DNA of 9,496 nucleotides. Source: a bacterium (GTDB lineage: Bacteria > JAJVIF01 > JAGGVT01). The translations under genes were made by a program, and so were the position numbers. The notes beneath the pieces were generated by a model. The model saw nothing but the letters and a program-made list of their open reading frames with translations, had not been told where the DNA came from and ran no database searches. The DNA is taken from the NCBI GenBank assembly GCA_021157815.1, contig JAGGVT010000024.1, positions 1 through 9,496 of the forward strand, written 5' to 3'. Positions 1 to 6,267 of this stretch are shown here, piece by piece. Positions within the stretch are counted from its first letter, which is position 1. Each line of letters starts with the position of its first letter.

Positions 1-1
1 G

Positions 2-1270
2 GAATATATCTATACGATCCCGGTAATTTCCAGTGATGATATATTCCAGACTGATCTCGATTCCACGGTTCTGGATATGAAAGACAACTCATCTGTTAAT
101 CGAGCCGCGGCGATTGGATGGTCATCGGATTATTACTACTGCGCTTTCTCATCGGAAGCTGGCACTCGAAGGGATATCTGGCTCGTTGTCGGCAACAGCG
201 AAGGAGTTTTCACCTCTAATTGCATCACGGCAACCATGTCAGAGGATTGTTTCCATCCGTCAATTCAGGTCATTGAGAATGGTGTAAATGACAGAGTTGT
301 TGTTGTCTTCAACACAATGAACGGAACTAACTGGGATTTGTATTCAACATGGGGCAATCTTGACGGTTCCAATTTTTTACCTTCGCATATTACCCAAATT
401 GCCACAACCACTGATTACAGTTCTTTCGTGGACACCATTTATCAATACGGAAAAATCTTCGCGTATTGCTGGATATGGGATTTAATGTCACCTAATCAAA
501 ATCTTCAGATTGTATACTCGGAGGATTATGGCGAATCATGGACAGTTCATCCAACTTTGGTGGACAGCGGTTCAGCAAGGAAATATGAGCCAACAGTCGT
601 TTATAATGAACCAAATTTCAGGACATTTCTAATATGGGAGGATTTCAGGAATGGCGCTACAACCGGAACGGATATCTATATGGCAGAATCGTATGGGGGG
701 CTGGACTTTGACCCACCGTTAAACCTCACTAATTTCTCAGGGAATGTTGATGAAAAACATCCTGAAGCTGTTTCCAAGGGTTCTAAAATAGCTATTGCAT
801 ACCTTGCCGACCCGGAAAATACAGGTGATGATCATGTATATGTGAAATTATTTGATGTTTACCAGCAGGCATCTATTGATTTCTGGGTGGATTACTGTTC
901 TTATGGTGTTCATTGCCTTAAACCATCAATTGGTATGGCGGTGGATAACAAAATGGTTCTGGCATACTGCACATATAACTCAACAACCGAGGAACTTAAA
1001 AGCATTGTTGCTGAGGTCGAGGCACAGGACGGTTTCTTTGATTTGCGCAACAACACAATATATAACGAATCAGTTGGAACCATTCCTCCCGCAGCATTAC
1101 CGTATTACCCGGGTTCAGCAGTGATTTGTCGAAGCCATATTGATGATAAAGCTTATGAAACTTTCGCTGTCTGGACAGGATATAACAACGGATACGCCTT
1201 GGATAACACCCCATTCCCGATGTATCTGGGCGATATAGAGTGCATCGCCTCTATCCGGGATGGGGAATAA
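2..1270 (+). CDS. Secreted beta-propeller-type surface protein, C-terminal part (5' end outside window)
   Basis: The reading frame is open from base 2, in phase with the ATG at 77, so that ATG is internal and the gene starts upstream of the window. The 422 visible residues align throughout with the C-terminal part of the lipoprotein at 1759-4617. Shared stretches include EYIYTIP, AIGWSSDYYYCAF, YSTWGNLDGSNF, SIGMAVDNKM and ETFA-WTGYN. One Asp-box (S-x-D-x-G-x-[ST]-W) reads SEDYGESW at bases 518-541, and a later WEDFRNG...GTDIYMAES stretch has the look of a sialidase/BNR-like blade. The residues before the repeat region match the end of the PKD-like domain of the paralogue. I infer an extracytoplasmic, surface-anchored role by analogy with the paralogue's signal peptide; ligand or enzyme activity is unknown. 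The TAA stop (1268-1270) lies 2 bases before the octamer array. The nucleotide identity of 30 bases at 119-148 with 3454-3483 points to fairly recent duplication or gene conversion. Confidence 0.85.
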   Translation, partial: EYIYTIPVISSDDIFQTDLDSTVLDMKDNSSVNRAAAIGWSSDYYYCAFSSEAGTRRDIWLVVGNSEGVFTSNCITATMSEDCFHPSIQVIENGVNDRVVVVFNTMNGTNWDLYSTWGNLDGSNFLPSHITQIATTTDYSSFVDTIYQYGKIFAYCWIWDLMSPNQNLQIVYSEDYGESWTVHPTLVDSGSARKYEPTVVYNEPNFRTFLIWEDFRNGATTGTDIYMAESYGGLDFDPPLNLTNFSGNVDEKHPEAVSKGSKIAIAYLADPENTGDDHVYVKLFDVYQQASIDFWVDYCSYGVHCLKPSIGMAVDNKMVLAYCTYNSTTEELKSIVAEVEAQDGFFDLRNNTIYNESVGTIPPAALPYYPGSAVICRSHIDDKAYETFAVWTGYNNGYALDNTPFPMYLGDIECIASIRDGE

Positions 1271-1272
1271 TA

Positions 1273-1472
1273 GTTAGCAGGTTAGTAAGTTAGCAGGTTA
1301 GCAAGTTAGCAGGTTAGCAAGTTAGCAGGTTAGCAAGTTAGCAGGTTAGCAAGTTAGCAGGTTAGCAAGTTAGCAGGTTAGCAGGTTAGCAGGTTAGCAG
1401 GTTAGCAAGTTAGCAGGTTAGCAAGTTAGCAGGTTAGCAAGTTAGCAGGTTAGCAGGTTAGCAAGTTAGCAG
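1273..1472 (+). repeat. Octamer tandem array 1, 25 units of GTTAGCAR
   Basis: Exactly 25 contiguous 8-bp units without any change of register. Most alternate GTTAGCAG and GTTAGCAA, giving a 16-bp higher-order unit; units 13-16 and 22-23 are runs of the G form, and unit 2 is GTTAGTAA. The array begins 3 bases after the stop codon of the preceding gene, on its sense strand. Because 8 is not a multiple of 3, the TAG in each unit falls in all three frames within 24 bases, and TAA does so on the opposite strand. Function unknown. Confidence 0.97.
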
Positions 1473-1496
1473 GTGGGAAAACAGAATTGATATAGT

Positions 1497-1520
1497 AACA
1501 CCACGCTAAAGCATGGTGTT
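1497..1520 (+). repeat. CACCA/TGGTG hairpin repeat, single copy
   Basis: AACACCA (1497-1503) pairs with TGGTGTT (1514-1520). Inside, GC pairs with GC around a TAAA loop, leaving one C/A mismatch. The same core, CACCA-cgctaaagca-TGGTG, recurs twice at 5934-6001. It is followed by an AT-rich stretch but no clean T-tract, so it is listed as a dispersed palindromic repeat rather than a terminator. Confidence 0.75.
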
Positions 1521-1559
1521 ATTGTTAAATAAAATTATCAGGTTTGATTGTATCCTGGA

Positions 1560-1589
1560 AACCCCGGTGAAGGGACACCGGGTTACAGA
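1560..1589 (+). repeat. GC-rich 30-bp hairpin repeat, copy 1
   Basis: AACCCCGGTG (1560-1569) pairs with CACCGGGTT (1576-1584) with one bulged C and an AAGGGA loop. An identical 30-bp copy is at 4642-4671. REP-like dispersed palindrome; it has no T-tract and could act in mRNA stability or be a remnant of a small mobile repeat. Confidence 0.85.
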
Positions 1590-1642
1590 ATAGAAGTTAG
1601 AAGGTTCGGTATGTTAAATAACAGGTTAATCCTCTTGCAAAC

Positions 1643-1738
1643 CTGCTAACTTATTAACTTATTAACTTACTAACCTACTAACCTGCTAACTTACTAACTT
1701 GCTAACTTATTAACTTGCTAACTTATTAACTTACTAAC
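1643..1738 (-). repeat. Octamer tandem array 2, 12 units, opposite orientation
   Basis: Twelve in-register units of [CT]T[AG][CT]TAAC, the reverse complement of the array 1 unit. It is more varied than array 1 (CTGCTAAC, TTATTAAC, TTACTAAC, CTACTAAC, TTGCTAAC). Its last unit ends 8 bases before the ribosome binding site of the downstream lipoprotein, so it forms much of that gene's leader. It is complementary to array 1, so a transcript across both could form a long duplex. Confidence 0.95.
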
Positions 1739-1746
1739 CTCTTTTT

Positions 1747-1753
1747 GGAGGAG
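1747..1753 (+). promoter_or_regulatory. Ribosome binding site of the lipoprotein gene
   Basis: GGAGGAG lies 5 bases (GGAGG core 7 bases) before the ATG at 1759, directly after octamer array 2. It fixes the start that gives a proper lipoprotein signal peptide. Confidence 0.85.
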
Positions 1754-1758
1754 ATTAC

Positions 1759-4617
1759 ATGAAATCACTAAATTTACTTATTACACTGATGTTGCTTCTT
1801 TTCCTGCTGACATCCTGTTCAAAAAGCTCGAATCCACTAACTCCCGGCCAGATGGAGCTAAACGGTTCGGATGAGAATCCGGTTGTTGTCGCTGATTCAC
1901 AAATGCCTGTTAATCCCTACCGTGGCGTTTTTGGCGCGTGGGAGGTTAATGTGGATGTGGAAAATCTCACTGCGGAAATTATTCCTGCGAGAAACGCTCA
2001 GGTGATTGGTGATATTTACGATGCCGACCTTCTGCAGTTTCTCACGGTATCGCCATGCGCTAACTGCATAAGGATTACAAGAATCGCAATTGAAAGTTGG
2101 TATTTGGAGATGGATGTCGGGATAAAGCATCCTTTCGATAACTTAACTGCACGACCTGACCTTCATGGATTCGATGTACGATTGATGTTTATATATGGCG
2201 ACTGGACTGATGAAATTACAGGTATTAACGTAATGCTGCCTGATGGTTCCGAAGTGGTTGCCGATGTGCCGATAAACACACTTGTTAACGCCGATGGTTT
2301 CACATCACATTTTGACAGCATCGTAACAGATGAACGTTATTTTATTGGCGGCTCGGATGTTCTCGGCAATATAAATCCTTTCCTGCGTTATTTTCAGGAC
2401 AACACAGTAAGTGAATTTGACCCTCATGCGCCATCGGGTCAGAATGTCATGCCTGTCGGCTCAGCTTTTGAAACACGTACTGCACAGCTAAGCAGCTGGG
2501 GCTGTGAAGGTTTGAAATTATATCTGGTTGCGGATGTAGCGTACGGACATTCCGCTACTTATCTTAATCGTCCTGACCCGCAATACTACCTTCCTGAATT
2601 TCATCGAACCGAGCCCTGGCGTATTGAATACTGGAATGAAAACAATAACCTCGATGGTGCAAATCCGGCATCTACCGCGGATATCATGGTTCAGGTTTTC
2701 GATTGGCAGCATGGGGCGACTGTTGATCCTGACTATCCTAATCCCGATAACCTGTCAGGAATTTCACAATCCAGCAATGTCAGCCAGCTTGAACTTCTAT
2801 TACCCGCTCTCCAGGATGATCCGATTATTGTTGATACACCGGAATCAGGAACCGGAACTCCGCAGGACCCGTTGACTTATCGTCTTCAGGTTACAAACGA
2901 AAAAGGCAGCAACTATACTTTTTGGTCTGGCTTGCTTGCGGTAAGGGATGAGCTTTACGGACAAACCGGAAGAATGCCGATACCGGTACTGCCAGCCGGA
3001 TTCCCGTATGACACGGAGGATATTCTTGATTACACCTATTACAACCTTGTTTATGTGAATAACCCAAATTCAGCAAGCTATTATGGCCTTAATATTAATG
3101 GAGAACTTGATATTGACAATGATGACCTGTACGCACAATATGTCAACACAATCTTACGGCCGCGATTCTTCATGGATCCGGGTGGGAAAAGATTCCAGTA
3201 CAGGTGGGATTACGACTATGACGGTATCACGTTTGATGACGACGGCGGGGGGAATCCAAGCCCGAGAATCGAGTTTACAGAGGGTGGCATACACAATGTC
3301 GGATTGAGAATCAGAACCAATTCAGTACCGCCGCGTGAATATATCTATACAATACCGATAACCGTCAACGGTACGGTGTTCGAGGGTGATATAGATTCAA
3401 CAGTAATGGAAAAGAAAGACTGCACATCATATAATCGATCGGCTGCTATTGGCTGGTCATCGGATTATTACTACTGCGCTTTCACATCCGAAGCGACAAC
3501 AATAAAAAGAGATGTCTGGCTTGCCGTTTATAACACGTCAACAGGGCTTTTCACTTCACACAACCTGACATCAGCATTATCAGTCGATTGTTCCCATCCA
3601 GCGATTACGGTTATCGAGGATGGCGAACACGACAGGGTTGTTGTTGTTTTTAATATTATCAATGGCCTTGGTGAATGGCATTTCTATTCAACATGGGGAA
3701 ATCTTGACGGTTCAAATTTTCTCGGAGCCCACATTACTTCTCTTGGCACAACAAGAGTAATCAACGCGTATGCGGATACTGTTTATCAATACGAAAAAAT
3801 ATTTGCTTATTACTGGTCAACCCCTAATCCCTTTATTGAGGGGAATATCGAAATCGCTTACTCAAGTGATTATGGCGAATCATGGAACATTCATCCAACG
3901 CTAATTGAAAGCGCTTCAAAATGTAAATTTGCACCAATAGTGGTCTATTCCACAAGAGAGCCAAGGACATACGTAATGTGGGAGGATTGCCGCGATTCCG
4001 GTACTAATGGAACGGATTTATATATTGCGAGATCATATTTGGGACTTAATTTTGAAACACCGATAAATATCTCCAATTTCATCGGCGATGTTGATGAGAA
4101 GGATCCTGAGGCTGTTGCCTGTAGTTCTAAAATCGCCATTGCTTATCTTGCTGACCCGGATGGTGTTGGAAACGATGAAGTCTGGGTGAAATTGCTGGAT
4201 GTTTACGATGAATTATATGTCGATTTCAAGGTTGGTTATGCATCCGCAACAGTCGATTGCCTGAGGCCATCAATTGGGATGGCGGTTGACAACAAAATGG
4301 CGGTTGCATACTTATCCTATAATACGGTATCTGAAGAACTCACAAGCTACGTTAGTGAACTTGAATCATATGGTGGTTTCTTTGACCTGCGGCAATGGCC
4401 GATATACAGTGAATCAGCTGGAACTATAGACTCAACTGGAATTAGCTATAATTATGGTCCTGGTGTTATTTGCAGGAGTTTACTGAAGAATGACGCTTAC
4501 GAAACTTTCGCGATCTGGACAGGATATAATCACGGTTCAGAGAAAGTTACAACACCGTTTACAATGTATTTCGGTGATATCGAAGGTATTTCTGTTATAA
4601 GGAATGGGGATATATAG
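1759..4617 (+). CDS. Large surface lipoprotein with PKD-like and sialidase-type beta-propeller regions
   Basis: 952 residues. The N-terminus has K2, a hydrophobic stretch and the lipobox L17-T-S-C20, so it should be exported by Sec, lipidated on Cys20 and anchored to a membrane. Residues about 50-330 form a domain I do not recognise; it includes a CxxC pair (C100, C103). Residues about 470-545 resemble a PKD/Ig-like fold (YRWDYDYDG..FDDDGGG followed by GGIHNVGLRIRT). Residues about 550-950 look like a beta-propeller, with one Asp-box, SSDYGESW, at 702-709 and a WEDCRDSG...TDLYIARS blade. This last region is paralogous to the partial gene at 2-1270. No catalytic residues of true sialidases could be assigned, so carbohydrate or surface binding is only a guess. 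The stop TAG (4615-4617) shares its G with the first unit of octamer array 3. The next gene is convergent. Confidence 0.9.
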   Translation: MKSLNLLITLMLLLFLLTSCSKSSNPLTPGQMELNGSDENPVVVADSQMPVNPYRGVFGAWEVNVDVENLTAEIIPARNAQVIGDIYDADLLQFLTVSPCANCIRITRIAIESWYLEMDVGIKHPFDNLTARPDLHGFDVRLMFIYGDWTDEITGINVMLPDGSEVVADVPINTLVNADGFTSHFDSIVTDERYFIGGSDVLGNINPFLRYFQDNTVSEFDPHAPSGQNVMPVGSAFETRTAQLSSWGCEGLKLYLVADVAYGHSATYLNRPDPQYYLPEFHRTEPWRIEYWNENNNLDGANPASTADIMVQVFDWQHGATVDPDYPNPDNLSGISQSSNVSQLELLLPALQDDPIIVDTPESGTGTPQDPLTYRLQVTNEKGSNYTFWSGLLAVRDELYGQTGRMPIPVLPAGFPYDTEDILDYTYYNLVYVNNPNSASYYGLNINGELDIDNDDLYAQYVNTILRPRFFMDPGGKRFQYRWDYDYDGITFDDDGGGNPSPRIEFTEGGIHNVGLRIRTNSVPPREYIYTIPITVNGTVFEGDIDSTVMEKKDCTSYNRSAAIGWSSDYYYCAFTSEATTIKRDVWLAVYNTSTGLFTSHNLTSALSVDCSHPAITVIEDGEHDRVVVVFNIINGLGEWHFYSTWGNLDGSNFLGAHITSLGTTRVINAYADTVYQYEKIFAYYWSTPNPFIEGNIEIAYSSDYGESWNIHPTLIESASKCKFAPIVVYSTREPRTYVMWEDCRDSGTNGTDLYIARSYLGLNFETPINISNFIGDVDEKDPEAVACSSKIAIAYLADPDGVGNDEVWVKLLDVYDELYVDFKVGYASATVDCLRPSIGMAVDNKMAVAYLSYNTVSEELTSYVSELESYGGFFDLRQWPIYSESAGTIDSTGISYNYGPGVICRSLLKNDAYETFAIWTGYNHGSEKVTTPFTMYFGDIEGISVIRNGDI

Positions 4618-4640
4618 TTAGCAGGTTAGCAGGTTAGTTG
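4617..4640 (+). repeat. Octamer array 3, 3 units, overlapping a stop codon
   Basis: GTTAGCAG, GTTAGCAG and GTTAGTTG. The first base is the G of the lipoprotein TAG stop. The junction TAGTTAGCAGG is the same as at the end of the first paralogue (1271-1281), so the short array occupies the same place relative to the gene end as the 25-unit array 1. Confidence 0.85.
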
Positions 4641-4641
4641 T

Positions 4642-4671
4642 AACCCCGGTGAAGGGACACCGGGTTACAGA
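4642..4671 (+). repeat. GC-rich 30-bp hairpin repeat, copy 2
   Basis: Identical over 30 bases to 1560-1589. Here the stem extends outwards to GTAACC...GGTTAC. It sits directly after octamer array 3, in the space between two convergent genes, where it may help stop transcription. A 12-bp perfect palindrome, CAGATTAATCTG (4668-4679), overlaps its right edge, and TTGTTGTTTTT follows further on. Confidence 0.85.
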
Positions 4672-4702
4672 TTAATCTGGATTGTTGTTTTTCTAAATCG
4701 CT

Positions 4703-4748
4703 CATGTACTGAGCTTGTCAAAGTACATGTACTGAGCCTGCCGAAGTG
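4703..4748. repeat. 23-bp tandem duplication
   Basis: Two adjacent 23-bp units starting CATGTACTGAGC (4703-4725 and 4726-4748), with differences at four positions near the TGTCAAAGTA/TGCCGAAGTG ends. The core resembles the widespread TGAGC-TG-CGAAG type of dispersed intergenic repeat. It abuts the cloverleaf element with no gap. Confidence 0.8.
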
Positions 4749-4850
4749 CGGGTGCCGCCCACACATCACGTCTTTTTGTGATTTGTGGGTGAAAGCGTAA
4801 CTTCGCAATATGACACCCATAAAGCCGAGACGACTGTATAGACGGCACAC
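4749..4850 (+). mobile_element. Cloverleaf-like small repeat element, copy A (MITE/REPIN-like)
   Basis: About 102 bp, clearly homologous to the reverse complement of 6015-6117. Hairpin 1 is CCCACACATCAC (4758-4769) with GTGATTTGTGGG (4778-4789). A small GCG/CGC hairpin lies at 4795-4806. Hairpin 2 starts CCCATAAAGCC (4816-4826) but its partner, GACTGTATAGA, is degraded. The outer stem, GTGCCG (4752-4757) with CGGCAC (4843-4848), survives in part. No coding capacity. A non-autonomous mobile repeat is the likeliest reading; the structure also suits an RNA processing or transcription-stop function downstream of queE. Confidence 0.75.
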
Positions 4851-4910
4851 AGTGTTTTGAATTAAATTGACACAGTACACGACAGGCTCTTAAATCCTTT
4901 GCTGTTTCTG

Positions 4911-5564
4911 TCAAACGCCTTTGGTATCCGGACCCCAGATATGCTTGTGTATCTGGATACTCAAACGCACCGGCAATCCGCATGGCAATATCCATTCTGC
5001 AAGACTGGCAGGCTCGATAAATCCCCATGCCGGCTGGAATATCAGATTCGGTGTTTTTTCGAGGAGTTTCCATTCTTTGGTTATATCCACTGCCCAGTCG
5101 AAATCATCCTTTGACGTTATAACGAATTTGATGTCATCACGGACGGTTATGAAATCCAGATTTGATTTGAGGAAACTGCCGCCAGCTCCGCTTCCGGGAG
5201 TTTTAATATCGACTGACTTAATTGCCTTTGGCGCGACTGCGTTTAAATCCAAACTGCCGTTGGTTTCGAGATGAACCTCACGATTTCCCGATAGAAGCTG
5301 AATAATCAAAAACAGCGATTCCTCCTGCATAAGAGGTTCGCCGCCTGTGATAAACACCGGGTAAATCCACGGTGAGCTGACTTTCTCTATTATCTCATCA
5401 ATTGAAAAATAAGGCCCGGATTTATTTTCAATCGTATCGCAATAGACGCAATTCAGATTGCATCCTGAAACACGCACAAAATGCATCGGACGTCCCACAT
5501 GAGCGCCCTCGCCCTGAATGCTTGTGAATATCTCATTGATTCTAAGAATGTGTTGAGATGTCAT
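4911..5564 (-). CDS. queE: 7-carboxy-7-deazaguanine synthase
   Basis: 217 residues. QueE is a radical SAM enzyme that converts 6-carboxy-5,6,7,8-tetrahydropterin to 7-carboxy-7-deazaguanine in the preQ0/queuosine pathway, in the cytoplasm. Motifs seen: FTSIQGEG at 13-20; the GRPMHFVR stretch; the Fe-S cluster motif C35-x3-C39-x2-C42 followed by D43; GGEP at 74-77, which contacts S-adenosylmethionine in this family; ETNG at 100-103; and the D-x-K-x-PGSG stretch. The C-terminal QIHKHIWGPDTKGV stretch is typical of the family, so the gene is full length. Its ATG overlaps the TGA of queD by four bases (ATGA), which implies a shared transcript and translational coupling. A weak AGGGA lies close to the start. 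Confidence 0.96.
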   Translation of the reverse strand: MTSQHILRINEIFTSIQGEGAHVGRPMHFVRVSGCNLNCVYCDTIENKSGPYFSIDEIIEKVSSPWIYPVFITGGEPLMQEESLFLIIQLLSGNREVHLETNGSLDLNAVAPKAIKSVDIKTPGSGAGGSFLKSNLDFITVRDDIKFVITSKDDFDWAVDITKEWKLLEKTPNLIFQPAWGFIEPASLAEWILPCGLPVRLSIQIHKHIWGPDTKGV

Positions 5565-5932
5565 GATTCCCTGTAAACGGCGCGTGAATTTTCGCTTTCG
5601 TGAACGCAGATTTCCTTTATTCGCACATCTGTGTCAACCAGATGTTCTTTCAATCTATCGTGGATGAATTTTGCTATTCGTTCTGCGGACGGGTTCAACT
5701 CTTTAAACTCAGGATGATCATTCAACAGCGTGTGGTCAAGTTCATCGAGGATTTCACCAAGCGCTTTTTTCAGTAATTGGAAATCATAAAGCAGTCCGGT
5801 GTCATTAACGTTGTCGCCATATACAGTAGCCTCGACAACCCAGTTGTGGCCATGCAGGTTTTCGCATTTTCCCTCATATTCACGAAGGAAATGCGCCCCG
5901 CTGAAATGTGTCTTTACAGTTATTTCGTACAT
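5561..5932 (-). CDS. queD: 6-carboxy-5,6,7,8-tetrahydropterin synthase
   Basis: 123 residues, the usual length for QueD. It converts 7,8-dihydroneopterin triphosphate to 6-carboxy-tetrahydropterin, the substrate of QueE. Zinc ligands H14 (SGAHFL), H27 and H29 are present. The C23-x3-H-G-H motif marks QueD rather than eukaryotic-type pyruvoyl-tetrahydropterin synthase, with C23 the catalytic cysteine. D66-H67 (ELDHTLLND) and E112 (VHESENS) are the other expected active-site residues. It is the first gene of a queD-queE operon. There is no strong Shine-Dalgarno sequence: only GGTG, 7 bases before the ATG, and that GGTG belongs to a hairpin repeat (5934-5967). The promoter must lie within the repeat-filled stretch upstream or be shared with the exonuclease gene. 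Confidence 0.97.
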   Translation of the reverse strand: MYEITVKTHFSGAHFLREYEGKCENLHGHNWVVEATVYGDNVNDTGLLYDFQLLKKALGEILDELDHTLLNDHPEFKELNPSAERIAKFIHDRLKEHLVDTDVRIKEICVHESENSRAVYRES

Positions 5933-5933
5933 A

Positions 5934-6001
5934 ATTACGCACCACGCTAAATCAAGGTGTTAGCCATATTACGCACCATACTAAAGCATGGTGTTATCCT
6001 T
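5934..6001. repeat. 34-bp tandem repeat carrying CACCA/TGGTG hairpins
   Basis: Two adjacent 34-bp units (5934-5967 and 5968-6001), both starting ATTACGCACCA and carrying a GGTGTTA close. They are related to the hairpin at 1497-1520. The second unit has a perfect CACCAT/ATGGTG stem; the first is degraded (CACC/GGTG). The block starts one base upstream of the queD start codon and so makes up the end of the queD leader. Confidence 0.8.
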
Positions 6002-6014
6002 TATTGTTCAGACC

Positions 6015-6117
6015 CGGGTGCCGCCCATACAGCCGTCTCGGCTTTATGGGTGTTTTCTGCAAAGTTACGCATTTCACCCACAAATCACAAAAAGACGTGA
6101 TGTGTGGGCGGCACCCG
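6015..6117 (-). mobile_element. Cloverleaf-like small repeat element, copy B (MITE/REPIN-like)
   Basis: 103 bp, the better preserved copy, inverted relative to 4749-4850. A perfect 9-bp outer stem, CGGGTGCCG (6015-6023) with CGGCACCCG (6109-6117), closes directly onto two hairpins: 6024-6034 with 6040-6050 (10 of 11 pairs) and 6077-6088 with 6097-6108 (11 of 12 pairs). A small TGC/GCA hairpin lies in the linker (6058-6071). All arms abut without unpaired bases except the linker. The ends are perfect inverted repeats, as in small non-autonomous transposable elements. Length, absence of conserved tRNA elements and lack of an anticodon arm exclude a tRNA. Confidence 0.8.
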
Positions 6118-6123
6118 AGGTAG

Positions 6124-6267
6124 CTACAAACCTACAAACCTACTAACCTGCTAACCTGCTAACCTGCTAACTTGCTAACCTGCTAACCTGCTAACCTGCT
6201 AACCTGCTAACTTGCTAACCTGCTAACCTGCTAACCTGCTAACCTACTAACCTACTAACCTACTAAC
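6124..6267 (-). repeat. Octamer tandem array 4, 18 units, supplying a stop codon
   Basis: Eighteen in-register units of CTGCTAAC and variants (TTGCTAAC, CTACTAAC, and CTACAAAC at the outer edge), reading GTTAGCAG on the minus strand. The TAG stop of the exonuclease gene (6265-6263) lies inside the first unit on that strand, as at array 3. The edge units are the most diverged and the central ones nearly uniform. Confidence 0.95.

Noticed and set aside
1273-1472. CRISPR array
   Set aside because: Units are 8 bp, contiguous and without spacers; no cas genes are present.
1497-1535. Intrinsic terminator for the first paralogue
   Set aside because: The stem is good but the following bases (ATTGTTAAAT) are not a T-tract, and the sequence recurs as a repeat upstream of queD.
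4702-5274. Additional genes overlapping queE and element A (123-residue minus frame, 117-residue plus frame)
   Set aside because: They lie in other frames of queE and the repeats and show no recognisable motifs.
5933-6001. preQ1 riboswitch ahead of queD
   Set aside because: No preQ1-I or preQ1-II core could be matched. The hairpins are better explained as copies of a repeat also found at 1497-1520.
6015-6117. tRNA or tRNA-like gene from the cloverleaf fold
   Set aside because: About 103 bases, no T-loop or CCA-like end, and the two large arms carry 11-12 bp stems unlike tRNA.
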